From positions 1 through 6,130 of the forward strand of contig JAOUGG010000170.1 of assembly GCA_029857855.1 (NCBI GenBank): 6,130 bases of DNA. The letters run 5' to 3'. The notes under the pieces were generated by a model that worked only from the letters and a program-made list of their open reading frames with translations, made no database searches and had not been told where the DNA came from. The position numbers and the translations under genes were made by a program. This document shows, one piece after another, positions 1 to 5,252 of the stretch. The DNA comes from Acidimicrobiia bacterium. Its GTDB lineage: Bacteria > Actinomycetota > Acidimicrobiia > Acidimicrobiales > SZUA-35. Each line of letters begins with the position of its first letter. Positions within the stretch are counted from its first letter, which is position 1.

Positions 1-449
1 ATGAACGACTGGCCGCCGAAGCCCGGGTTGACCGACATGATCAGCACCAGATCGATACGATCCAGCACCCAGGCGATGGCTTCGATCGGCGTGCCGGGAT
101 TGAGGGAGACACCGACCTGGCAGCCGAGCTCCCGAATGCACTGCAGTGAGCGGTCGAGGTGGGGACCGGCCTCGGCATGGATCGTGATGCCATCGCATCC
201 GGCCTCGGCGAACACGTCGAGGTAGGGGTCGACCGGGGCGATCATCAGGTGGGCGTCGAAGAACAACTCGGTATGGGGCCGCATGGCTTTGATCACCGGT
301 GGCCCGAACGTCAGGTTCGGCACGTAGTGGCCGTCCATCACGTCGAGATGGATCCAGTCGGCGCCGGCGGCCTCGATCCGATTCAACTCCGACGCGAGGT
401 TGGCGAAATCGGACGACAGCATCGACGGGGCGATCAGGTGATCCGACAC
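1..449 (-). CDS. rpe: Ribulose-phosphate 3-epimerase, N-terminal part (cut by left window edge)
   Basis: Interconverts D-ribulose 5-phosphate and D-xylulose 5-phosphate in the cytosolic pentose phosphate pathway. The 149 residues present are about two thirds of the usual ~220-residue TIM barrel; the C-terminal part, including the second catalytic Asp, is off the window. Visible signatures are [11 protein letters not shown] near the N-terminus (residues 5-15), [12 protein letters not shown] (34-45) with the metal and catalytic residues His34, Asp36 and Met38, DAHLM with metal ligand His67, and [11 protein letters not shown] (139-149), the phosphate-site loop. The GTG at 449-447 is the start: an in-frame TAA at 461-459 excludes anything further upstream, and the next residues match the family's first strand. 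There is no Shine-Dalgarno sequence, but a TAAACT -10-like box sits 6 nt before the GTG, suggesting leaderless translation. It is divergent from the P450 gene. Family assignment is secure. Confidence 0.96.
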   Translation of the reverse strand, partial: MSDHLIAPSMLSSDFANLASELNRIEAAGADWIHLDVMDGHYVPNLTFGPPVIKAMRPHTELFFDAHLMIAPVDPYLDVFAEAGCDGITIHAEAGPHLDRSLQCIRELGCQVGVSLNPGTPIEAIAWVLDRIDLVLIMSVNPGFGGQSF

Positions 450-455
450 ACTGCA

Positions 456-461
456 AGTTTA
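456..461 (-). promoter_or_regulatory. Candidate -10 box for leaderless rpe transcript
   Basis: Read on the minus strand, TAAACT at 461-456 fits the TANNNT -10 pattern and lies 6 nt before the GTG start at 449, so transcription would begin at or next to the start codon. No ribosome binding site is visible in this gap. The expected -35 zone (about 484-479, GGTGAT) is a poor match, so the call rests on the -10 box, the spacing and the matching arrangement at other genes in the window. Confidence 0.45.
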
Positions 462-479
462 GCCGCCCACTGTGACCGA

Positions 480-508
480 TCACCGTTGACCTCGCCGATC
501 GACGGTGA
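480..508. repeat. 7-bp inverted repeat in the rpe/P450 divergent promoter region
   Basis: TCACCGT (480-486) and ACGGTGA (502-508) are perfect reverse complements separated by 15 nt, giving a 22-nt centre-to-centre distance (about two helical turns). The pair flanks the candidate -35 of the P450 promoter and falls where an rpe -35 would be, so a dimeric regulator bound here could affect both genes. A 7-bp match with free spacing in GC-rich DNA can easily arise by chance, so this is only a weak operator candidate. Confidence 0.25.
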
Positions 509-515
509 CGACAAT
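486..515 (+). promoter_or_regulatory. Candidate promoter for the cytochrome P450 gene
   Basis: TTGACC (486-491) matches the -35 consensus at five of six positions. After an 18-bp spacer, GACAAT (510-515) matches the -10 consensus at four of six. Transcription would begin near 522, where a GTG in frame with the P450 happens to lie, again 6 nt after the -10 box. The transcript could therefore be leaderless from 522, or carry a leader of about 114 nt to the GTG at 636 that I prefer on protein grounds. The rest of the 450-635 gap shows no RNA gene. Confidence 0.45.
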
Positions 516-635
516 GGGGCCGTGGTCCACGTCGACAGCACACGTTCGGGCCAGCCTGACCGACACTCCACCGGTCACCACAACGGAGGGATCCGACGGC
601 ACCTGTCCCGACGGCTGGACGGGTTGAGAGACCGC

Positions 636-1934
636 GTGCCCACCGTCCGCCCCGAGACGATCCTGTTTCCGGCGATGCGCTTTCTCATCGCCCGCCCTCG
701 GCTGGCCGACCAGGTGCTCGGTCGCATGCGCTGGGGAAATCCGTTCAACCCGGACCGGGTCGCCGATCCCTATGCCTGGGCCTCCGCCATGCTCGACGAC
801 GGCCATGTGACCTTTCACAAGGCGTTCAATCAGTGGTTCATTCTCGGCTACGACGAGAGTCGGGAGGTCCTGCGGGGCAAGTCATTCGGTGTCGAGGCCA
901 GAACGAACATGCTGGCCGCGGTGAGCCCTTACACCAGACTCGACGAGAGCTCGTTCGAGAACCTCAATTCGTGGCTGACGTTCGTCGATCCACCGGACCA
1001 CACCCGGCTCCGCCGACTGGTGGTTCGCTGGTTCACCCCGGCCCGGATCGAGACGTTGCGGCCGAGGGTGGAGCGGCTGGTGGCCGAGCTGATCGACGAC
1101 CTCACCGGTGACATCGATGCCGGGCGCCCCGTCGAGGTGATGGCTCGATTCGCCGGCCCGCTGCCCGTCAACGTCATCGGCGACATCATCGGTATTCCTC
1201 CCGGCGACTGGCCCGAGGTCAAGGCGATAAGCGACGATCTGGCCCAGGTTCTCGATCCGATCCGGGGATTCGATCCCGACCGGATCAATGACCGATTCGC
1301 CCGGTTCCGGGAGCTGATCCTGACCGTGGCCGAACAGCGTCGACAGGAGCCGACCGACGACCTGATGTCGGTGTTGGTGAGCGCGGCCGACGACGGTGAT
1401 CGCCTGTCGGAGTCCGAGCTGGTGTCGACGGTCACGCTGCTGCTCGCTGCCGGCCACGAGACGACAACCGGAGCCATCGGCAACAGCCTGATCAACCTCG
1501 CCGCCCACCCCGAACAGCGGGCCAGGTGGCGCGACGATCCCGGTCTGACCGCCAATGCCGTCGAGGAGCTGCTCCGCTACGACACACCGGTCACTACCAT
1601 CGGCCGTAACGCATTGGAAGACGTTGAGGTCGGCGGTCGCGTGATCCCCAAGGGTGATCTGGTCGTGCTCCTGCTGGGCATGGCCAATCGTGACACCCGT
1701 CGATTCCCCGATGCCCACGAACTGAAGCTCGACCGCCCGGAACCGCAGCCGCTGTCGTTCGGTCACGGTATTCACCATTGCATCGGGGCCGCCCTGGCCC
1801 GTATGGAGCTGCAGGTCGCGCTGCCCGCTCTGCTCGATGCCCTCGGTGACTACATCGTTGATCCGACCGACGTCGAATGGATGCCGGTCATCTCGTTGCG
1901 GCGGCCGGAGCGGCTGATCATCAGGCCGTCGTGA
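636..1934 (+). CDS. Cytochrome P450 (soluble bacterial class I type)
   Basis: Heme-thiolate monooxygenase that would insert one oxygen atom from O2 into an organic substrate, using electrons from a ferredoxin and reductase not encoded here. From GTG 636 it is 432 residues, slightly long for a bacterial CYP. Landmarks are NPFNPDRVADPYAW near the N-terminus, the I-helix AGHETTT (272-278) with the oxygen-activating Glu275/Thr276 pair, the K-helix ELLR (Glu311, Arg314), and the heme loop FGHGIHHCIG with the axial ligand Cys382. There is no membrane anchor. GTG 636 is preceded by GAGAG with a 5-nt gap. GTG 522 (470 residues, at a possible leaderless start) and ATG 675 are alternatives; the extra residues from 522 are Arg/His-rich and unlike a P450 domain. 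All key residues are intact. Substrate and CYP family cannot be assigned, and no link to the downstream operon is evident. Confidence 0.93.
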   Translation: MPTVRPETILFPAMRFLIARPRLADQVLGRMRWGNPFNPDRVADPYAWASAMLDDGHVTFHKAFNQWFILGYDESREVLRGKSFGVEARTNMLAAVSPYTRLDESSFENLNSWLTFVDPPDHTRLRRLVVRWFTPARIETLRPRVERLVAELIDDLTGDIDAGRPVEVMARFAGPLPVNVIGDIIGIPPGDWPEVKAISDDLAQVLDPIRGFDPDRINDRFARFRELILTVAEQRRQEPTDDLMSVLVSAADDGDRLSESELVSTVTLLLAAGHETTTGAIGNSLINLAAHPEQRARWRDDPGLTANAVEELLRYDTPVTTIGRNALEDVEVGGRVIPKGDLVVLLLGMANRDTRRFPDAHELKLDRPEPQPLSFGHGIHHCIGAALARMELQVALPALLDALGDYIVDPTDVEWMPVISLRRPERLIIRPS

Positions 1935-1977
1935 TCTGATCGGACCTCCGGCCCCGGCAAATGACCTGTACAGCCTG

Positions 1978-1993
1978 GTGCAATCGATTGCAC
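1978..1993. promoter_or_regulatory. LacI-family-type operator palindrome
   Basis: GTGCAATCGATTGCAC is a perfect 16-bp palindrome with a central CG. Its inner 14 bases fit the LacI/GalR-family operator pattern TGNAANCGNTTNCA at every fixed position. Its right half contains the TTGCAC -35 element of the downstream promoter, so a bound repressor would block RNA polymerase directly. No LacI-family gene lies in the window, so the regulator must be encoded elsewhere. The palindrome is directly visible; the family assignment is inferred from the pattern. Confidence 0.7.
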
Positions 1994-2017
1994 AATCTCG
2001 TCGAGAGGACCTACAGT
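1988..2017 (+). promoter_or_regulatory. Promoter of the four-gene operon, leaderless
   Basis: TTGCAC (1988-1993) and TACAGT (2012-2017) are separated by 18 bp and are followed, 6 nt later, by the ATG at 2024, placing transcription initiation at or beside the start codon. The -10 fits TANNNT; the -35 shares TTG with the consensus. The -35 is the right half of the LacI-type palindrome, which supports control by repression. A purine run (GAGAGGA, 2003-2009) lies 14 nt from the ATG, rather far for a ribosome binding site. Confidence 0.6.
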
Positions 2018-2023
2018 TGGCCC

Positions 2024-3019
2024 ATGACCACGGTGGCAGTGCTCGATACCACCTACCCCGACCTGGGGATCGAGCAGGGTGTCCTCGACGGCCACGGGAT
2101 CGCCCTCCACCGGGAGAACGGATCGAGCCCCGCGGCGATAGCGGCCTGTGCCGACGCCGAGGTCATCATCGTCGGCTCCCGAGCCCGCTTCGACGCCGCC
2201 GCCCTTGATTCGGTATCGGCCAGGGCGATCGTCAGGGCCGGGATCGGGGTGGAAACCATCGACCTCGACGCCGCGACCGCAGCCGGGATCGTGGTCTGCA
2301 ACGTACCCGATTACGGGACCGAGACCGTGGCCCAACATGCCCTGGCCCTGGCTCTGGCCGGAACCCGGCGGCTGATCGAGGCCGATCGCATGGTCCGCCG
2401 CGGCGAGTGGGGATTTCAGTCGACGAGGCCGATGCATCTTCCCTCGTCGTCGACCGCCGGTGTGCTGGGCCTGGGTCGCATCGGACGGCGCGTGGCCGAG
2501 CTGTTCGCCGCCGTCGGCTTCGGGGCGGTCATCGGCCACGACCCCTTCATCGATCAAGCACCGGAAGGGGTTCAATCCGTCGATCTCGATGACCTGCTGG
2601 AGCGAAGCGACGTGCTGTCGATCCACATCCCTGGAAACACCGACGGGTCGCCGGCGATCGGAGCGCGCGAACTCGAGCGAATGAAGGCCGGTTCCGTGCT
2701 GGTCAACACCGCCCGGGGAACCCTCATCGACAACGCCGCCCTGGCCTGCGCCCTCCGAGCCGGCCGCCCGCGAATCGCCGCCCTCGACGTCTTCACCGTG
2801 GAGCCGCCCGATCTGGCCGAGTTCGCGGACACGACGGACCGGTTGATTCTCAGCCCCCATCAAGCCTGGTACACCGAGGAGAGTCAGACCGATCTGAGGC
2901 GTAAGTCGGCCGAGGAGGCGCTGCGGATCATCACCGGCCGCCGGCCACTGAACCCTGTTGGCCCGGTCGTGGGCAACGGCGGTCGGCCGGAGCCCGATCC
3001 CCGTTCGGAGCAGCCATGA
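2024..3019 (+). CDS. D-2-hydroxyacid dehydrogenase, CtBP-like
   Basis: NAD-dependent cytosolic oxidoreductase of the D-isomer-specific 2-hydroxyacid dehydrogenase family, interconverting a 2-keto acid and a D-2-hydroxy acid. It has 331 residues, normal for the family. The Rossmann motif GLGRIG (Gly149, Gly151, Gly154) opens the NAD domain, and the catalytic set is complete: Arg231 in NTARG, Glu260 in VEPPD and His279 in SPHQAWY. The HQAWY segment puts a Trp (282) three residues after the catalytic His, the hallmark of the C-terminal-binding-protein (CtBP) subgroup, whose animal members favour 4-methylthio-2-oxobutyrate. The ATG at 2024 is preferred over an in-frame ATG at 1961, because the upstream one would place the operator and promoter inside the gene and add residues unlike the family. 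It is first in the operon, and its stop overlaps the next start by 4 nt. Family is sure; substrate unknown. Confidence 0.93.
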   Translation: MTTVAVLDTTYPDLGIEQGVLDGHGIALHRENGSSPAAIAACADAEVIIVGSRARFDAAALDSVSARAIVRAGIGVETIDLDAATAAGIVVCNVPDYGTETVAQHALALALAGTRRLIEADRMVRRGEWGFQSTRPMHLPSSSTAGVLGLGRIGRRVAELFAAVGFGAVIGHDPFIDQAPEGVQSVDLDDLLERSDVLSIHIPGNTDGSPAIGARELERMKAGSVLVNTARGTLIDNAALACALRAGRPRIAALDVFTVEPPDLAEFADTTDRLILSPHQAWYTEESQTDLRRKSAEEALRIITGRRPLNPVGPVVGNGGRPEPDPRSEQP

Positions 3020-3774
3020 ACCGGTCCTCGATCTCGGATCTGACCTCACCGGAGGTCGCGGCCGTCGTCGAACAGACGGCAACGGCAGTCATCCCGTTCG
3101 GCAGCACCGAACAACACGGACCGCACCTCCCCAACGGGACCGACACCATCGCCGCCGAACTCCTGGCCGAAACCGTGGCCGATCTGCTGCCGGCCCTGTA
3201 CGTGCCATTCGGGCCTTACGGAGTCACGCCGATCCACGCCGGTCATCCGGGAACGATCAGTCTCCGACGCACGACTTTCGAAGCGCTCCTCACCGACGTC
3301 TGCGACGAGTTGGTGGCCATGGGGATCACGCGGTTCGTGTACGTGAACTGGCATGAGGGCAACATCGCCTCGATGGACGGGGTGGCCACCGAGATCCAGG
3401 ATCGTTATCCGGGTGTGTACGTCGTCACCGCCCACGCCTGCTACACCGCTCAGCGGCTCTACGCCGACGACGGTGGCGAACTGACCCACGGCGGCGGGAT
3501 CGAGGTGCTGGCGGTGATGGCCCACGATCCGGACCTGGTCAAGGTCGAGCTGGCCGGCGAGGCAAGCCGTCCAGACCAGGCCATTGCGCTTGACGCCATG
3601 CGCCGGGGCCGGGAGGTCCATGGTTACATAACCGACGTGACCGAGATCGACGCCGACGGCTGGTACGGCAACCCCACATGGGCCCGCACCGAACGGGCCG
3701 TCGACTTCGCCGCCACCGTGGGGGGCGAGGTTGCGAGACAGGTGACGTCGATCTTCGAGATGCGGTCCCGATGA
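3016..3774 (+). CDS. Creatininase-family metal-dependent amidohydrolase
   Basis: Member of the creatininase/MftE/ArfB family, metalloenzymes with a binuclear site that hydrolyse cyclic amides, formamides or related C-N bonds. It is 252 residues, typical for the family. Seen in order: PFGSTEQHGPHLP with likely ligands Glu32 and His34, GTDT with Asp43, the PIHAGHPGTISL loop (72-83), NWHEGN (111-116) with His113, and HGGGIE (158-163) with Glu163 as the probable late acidic ligand. NWHEGN departs from the common NGHGGN, and HGGGIEVL from the common HAGExETS, so the substrate pocket may be unusual. No signal peptide is visible, so it is probably cytosolic. ATG 3016 overlaps the dehydrogenase stop by 4 nt and is preceded by GGAG (3007-3010) at 5-nt spacing. 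The operon context suggests opening of a lactam or amide in a catabolic route; creatinine itself is not specifically indicated. Confidence 0.9.
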   Translation: MNRSSISDLTSPEVAAVVEQTATAVIPFGSTEQHGPHLPNGTDTIAAELLAETVADLLPALYVPFGPYGVTPIHAGHPGTISLRRTTFEALLTDVCDELVAMGITRFVYVNWHEGNIASMDGVATEIQDRYPGVYVVTAHACYTAQRLYADDGGELTHGGGIEVLAVMAHDPDLVKVELAGEASRPDQAIALDAMRRGREVHGYITDVTEIDADGWYGNPTWARTERAVDFAATVGGEVARQVTSIFEMRSR

Positions 3775-4172
3775 CCGTCGTCGGCCGGAGCACCTTCCGG
3801 TTTGCCGACCTACCCGGTCGTCGCTCAGCCGATCCGTTGGCGGCTGTCGACAGCCAATCGAGCGTGCGCTACGTGAAGCTCGAACACGACCCGACCCGCA
3901 CCGCCCATCGCCATCCCCATTCGGAGGAAGTGATGCTGATCGTCGCCGGCCACGGTCATCTGTGGCTTGAAGGCGACCGCCTGCCGGTGGAGCAGGGCGA
4001 CGTGGTCCGGGTGCCGACGGGCGCCGCGCACGCCACGATCCCCGACCGGGGATCGGCCATGGAGCTGATGTGCTTCTTCCCCCATCCCGACCTGGCTGAC
4101 AACATGGTCGAAACCGACATTGCCGTGGTGAACGACGACGGTGACCACCATGATCCAAAGGTGACATCGTGA
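3771..4172 (+). CDS. Small single-domain cupin protein
   Basis: A 133-residue protein with one conserved cupin barrel. Motif 1 is HRHPHSEEVMLIVAGHG (46-62), giving metal ligands from His46/His48 (or His50) and Glu53. Motif 2 is GDVVRVPTGAAHAT (76-89), with the fourth ligand His87; the usual Asn three residues later is replaced. The metal site therefore looks intact. Such cupins act as sugar isomerases or epimerases, dioxygenases, or non-catalytic ligand binders, and sequence alone does not decide between them. ATG 3771 overlaps the upstream stop by 4 nt with no strong ribosome binding site, so translation is probably coupled. The C-terminus (from about residue 118) is rich in Asp and His and may be disordered. 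In context it would process or bind an intermediate made by the neighbouring enzymes. Confidence 0.87.
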   Translation: MTVVGRSTFRFADLPGRRSADPLAAVDSQSSVRYVKLEHDPTRTAHRHPHSEEVMLIVAGHGHLWLEGDRLPVEQGDVVRVPTGAAHATIPDRGSAMELMCFFPHPDLADNMVETDIAVVNDDGDHHDPKVTS

Positions 4173-5221
4173 GCGACAAGATCAGATTGGCCTCCGTGGG
4201 CCTCGGACGGTGGGCCAACGTTCTGGCCCGGGGCGTCCAGCGCAGCGACCTGATCGAAATCCACTCCTGCTACTCCCGGTCGGAGGACAACCGAGCTGAG
4301 TTCATGGCCACCCACGGCGTACCGAAAAGCGCGGTCAGCTACGACGAACTGCTGGCCGACCCCGACGTCGAGGGGGTGGTGCTGACCACGCCCAACGACA
4401 CCCATGCCGACCTCGTCATCGCCGGGTTGGAGGCGGGCAAGGCCGTTTACACCGACAAGCCGATCGCCCAGACTCTGTCCGACGCCTTCGCCATCCGGGA
4501 TGCCGTCGAGCGGACCGGCGGGGTGTTCGCCGTCGGACACAGTGCCCGCCGGCTTTCGGGTTGTCGGGTGATAAAAAAGGGGATCGACGACGGAACCCTC
4601 GGCGGCGTGTCACTGATCGAGGCCAATTTCTCCAACGAGCGTGGCCTGGAGCTGACGCCGGAGACCTGGCGGTGGTATCTGTCGAAGACCCCCGGCGGCC
4701 CGCTCATCCAACTCGGTGTGCATCACGCCGACAACCTCCAGTACCTGATGGGGCCGGTGAAAGGCGTCAGCGCCCACCAGCGGAAGCTTTACACGGAGTC
4801 CGAAGTCCCCGACGCCACCATGGCCATCTGCGAGTTCGAATCGGGAGCGCTCGGCTACCTTGGCTGCGGCTGGGCCTCGCCCGGCATCTATCAGATCCGC
4901 GTACAGGGCACGAAGCGGAATCTCCTGTACGACCTCGACTTCACCCATTGGGATGAGTCCCACGAGGCCGACCGGTGGTCGACGCTTCAGTCCCAGGTCT
5001 ACGGGGAGCAGGAACGGACACCCGTACATCTGCCGCCCACCGACATGTTCCGGGAGCAACTGGAGGAATTCGGTCTCGCCGCCCGGGGGCAGGCCACGAT
5101 CGAGGTCGACGCCGACGCCGCAATCCGGGCTCTGGCCGTGGTCCACGCCGCCATCGCCTCCAACGAACAGAAGGGCCGCATGATCGACGTGGACGAGTTC
5201 CTGGCCTCCGCCGGCGGCTGA
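4169..5221 (+). CDS. Gfo/Idh/MocA-family NAD(P)-dependent oxidoreductase
   Basis: A 350-residue two-domain dehydrogenase of the glucose-fructose oxidoreductase/inositol dehydrogenase/MocA family, which oxidises or reduces a hydroxyl group of a sugar, inositol or related polyol. The N-terminal Rossmann motif is GLGRWA (11-16), with Ala in the third Gly position. YTDKPI places the catalytic Lys at 97 in the DKP version of the EKP motif. GGPLIQLGVHHAD (176-188) carries the catalytic His185, but the position that holds Asp in inositol dehydrogenase (four residues before the His) is Gln181. GTG 4169 overlaps the cupin stop by 4 nt, and AAAGG (4157-4161) lies 7 nt upstream. It is last in the operon. 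It very likely works with the first-gene dehydrogenase and the amidohydrolase on one carbohydrate-like compound. Family is sure; substrate not determined. Confidence 0.93.
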   Translation: MSDKIRLASVGLGRWANVLARGVQRSDLIEIHSCYSRSEDNRAEFMATHGVPKSAVSYDELLADPDVEGVVLTTPNDTHADLVIAGLEAGKAVYTDKPIAQTLSDAFAIRDAVERTGGVFAVGHSARRLSGCRVIKKGIDDGTLGGVSLIEANFSNERGLELTPETWRWYLSKTPGGPLIQLGVHHADNLQYLMGPVKGVSAHQRKLYTESEVPDATMAICEFESGALGYLGCGWASPGIYQIRVQGTKRNLLYDLDFTHWDESHEADRWSTLQSQVYGEQERTPVHLPPTDMFREQLEEFGLAARGQATIEVDADAAIRALAVVHAAIASNEQKGRMIDVDEFLASAGG

Positions 5222-5252
5222 GACGACCGTCGGGTGCCCTCAGTCGGGGCCC
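5222..5252. other. Convergent intergenic gap, no clear terminator
   Basis: Thirty-one bases separate the stop of the oxidoreductase operon from the stop of the ABC ATPase gene read from the other side. The only pairing seen is short (GCCC with GGGC around 5236-5250) and no T-run follows on either strand, so I do not call an intrinsic terminator. Transcripts from the two sides probably end by another mechanism or overlap. Confidence 0.5.

Noticed and set aside
159..521. Open plus-strand reading upstream of and in frame with the P450, giving a 591-residue protein
   Set aside because: It lies antisense to rpe, has no P450-like or other recognisable content, and would read through the P450 promoter candidate; it is open only because of high GC.
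2003..2009. GAGAGGA as the ribosome binding site of the dehydrogenase
   Set aside because: It is 14 nt from the ATG, too far for efficient use, and the -10 box between them implies it is not transcribed into the mRNA.
2024..3019. Serine-pathway phosphoglycerate dehydrogenase (serA)
   Set aside because: There is no C-terminal ACT domain, the length is short, and the AWYTEE segment points to the CtBP-like subgroup in a catabolic operon.
1850..3082. 410-residue minus-strand open frame opposite the dehydrogenase
   Set aside because: Low-complexity Arg/Gly/Pro-rich translation with no family motifs, fully antisense to a gene with an intact catalytic set.
3016..3774. Mycofactocin biosynthesis role (MftE) for the creatininase homologue
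   Set aside because: No MftA precursor peptide, MftB chaperone or MftC radical SAM gene is nearby, and the active-site motifs differ from the usual ones.
3046..4218. 390-residue minus-strand open frame opposite the creatininase and cupin genes
   Set aside because: Shadow of the real genes; its translation is Arg/Gly/His-rich with no recognisable domain.
5222..5252. Bidirectional intrinsic terminator in the convergent gap
   Set aside because: Only about 4-bp stems can be drawn and no T-run follows on either strand.
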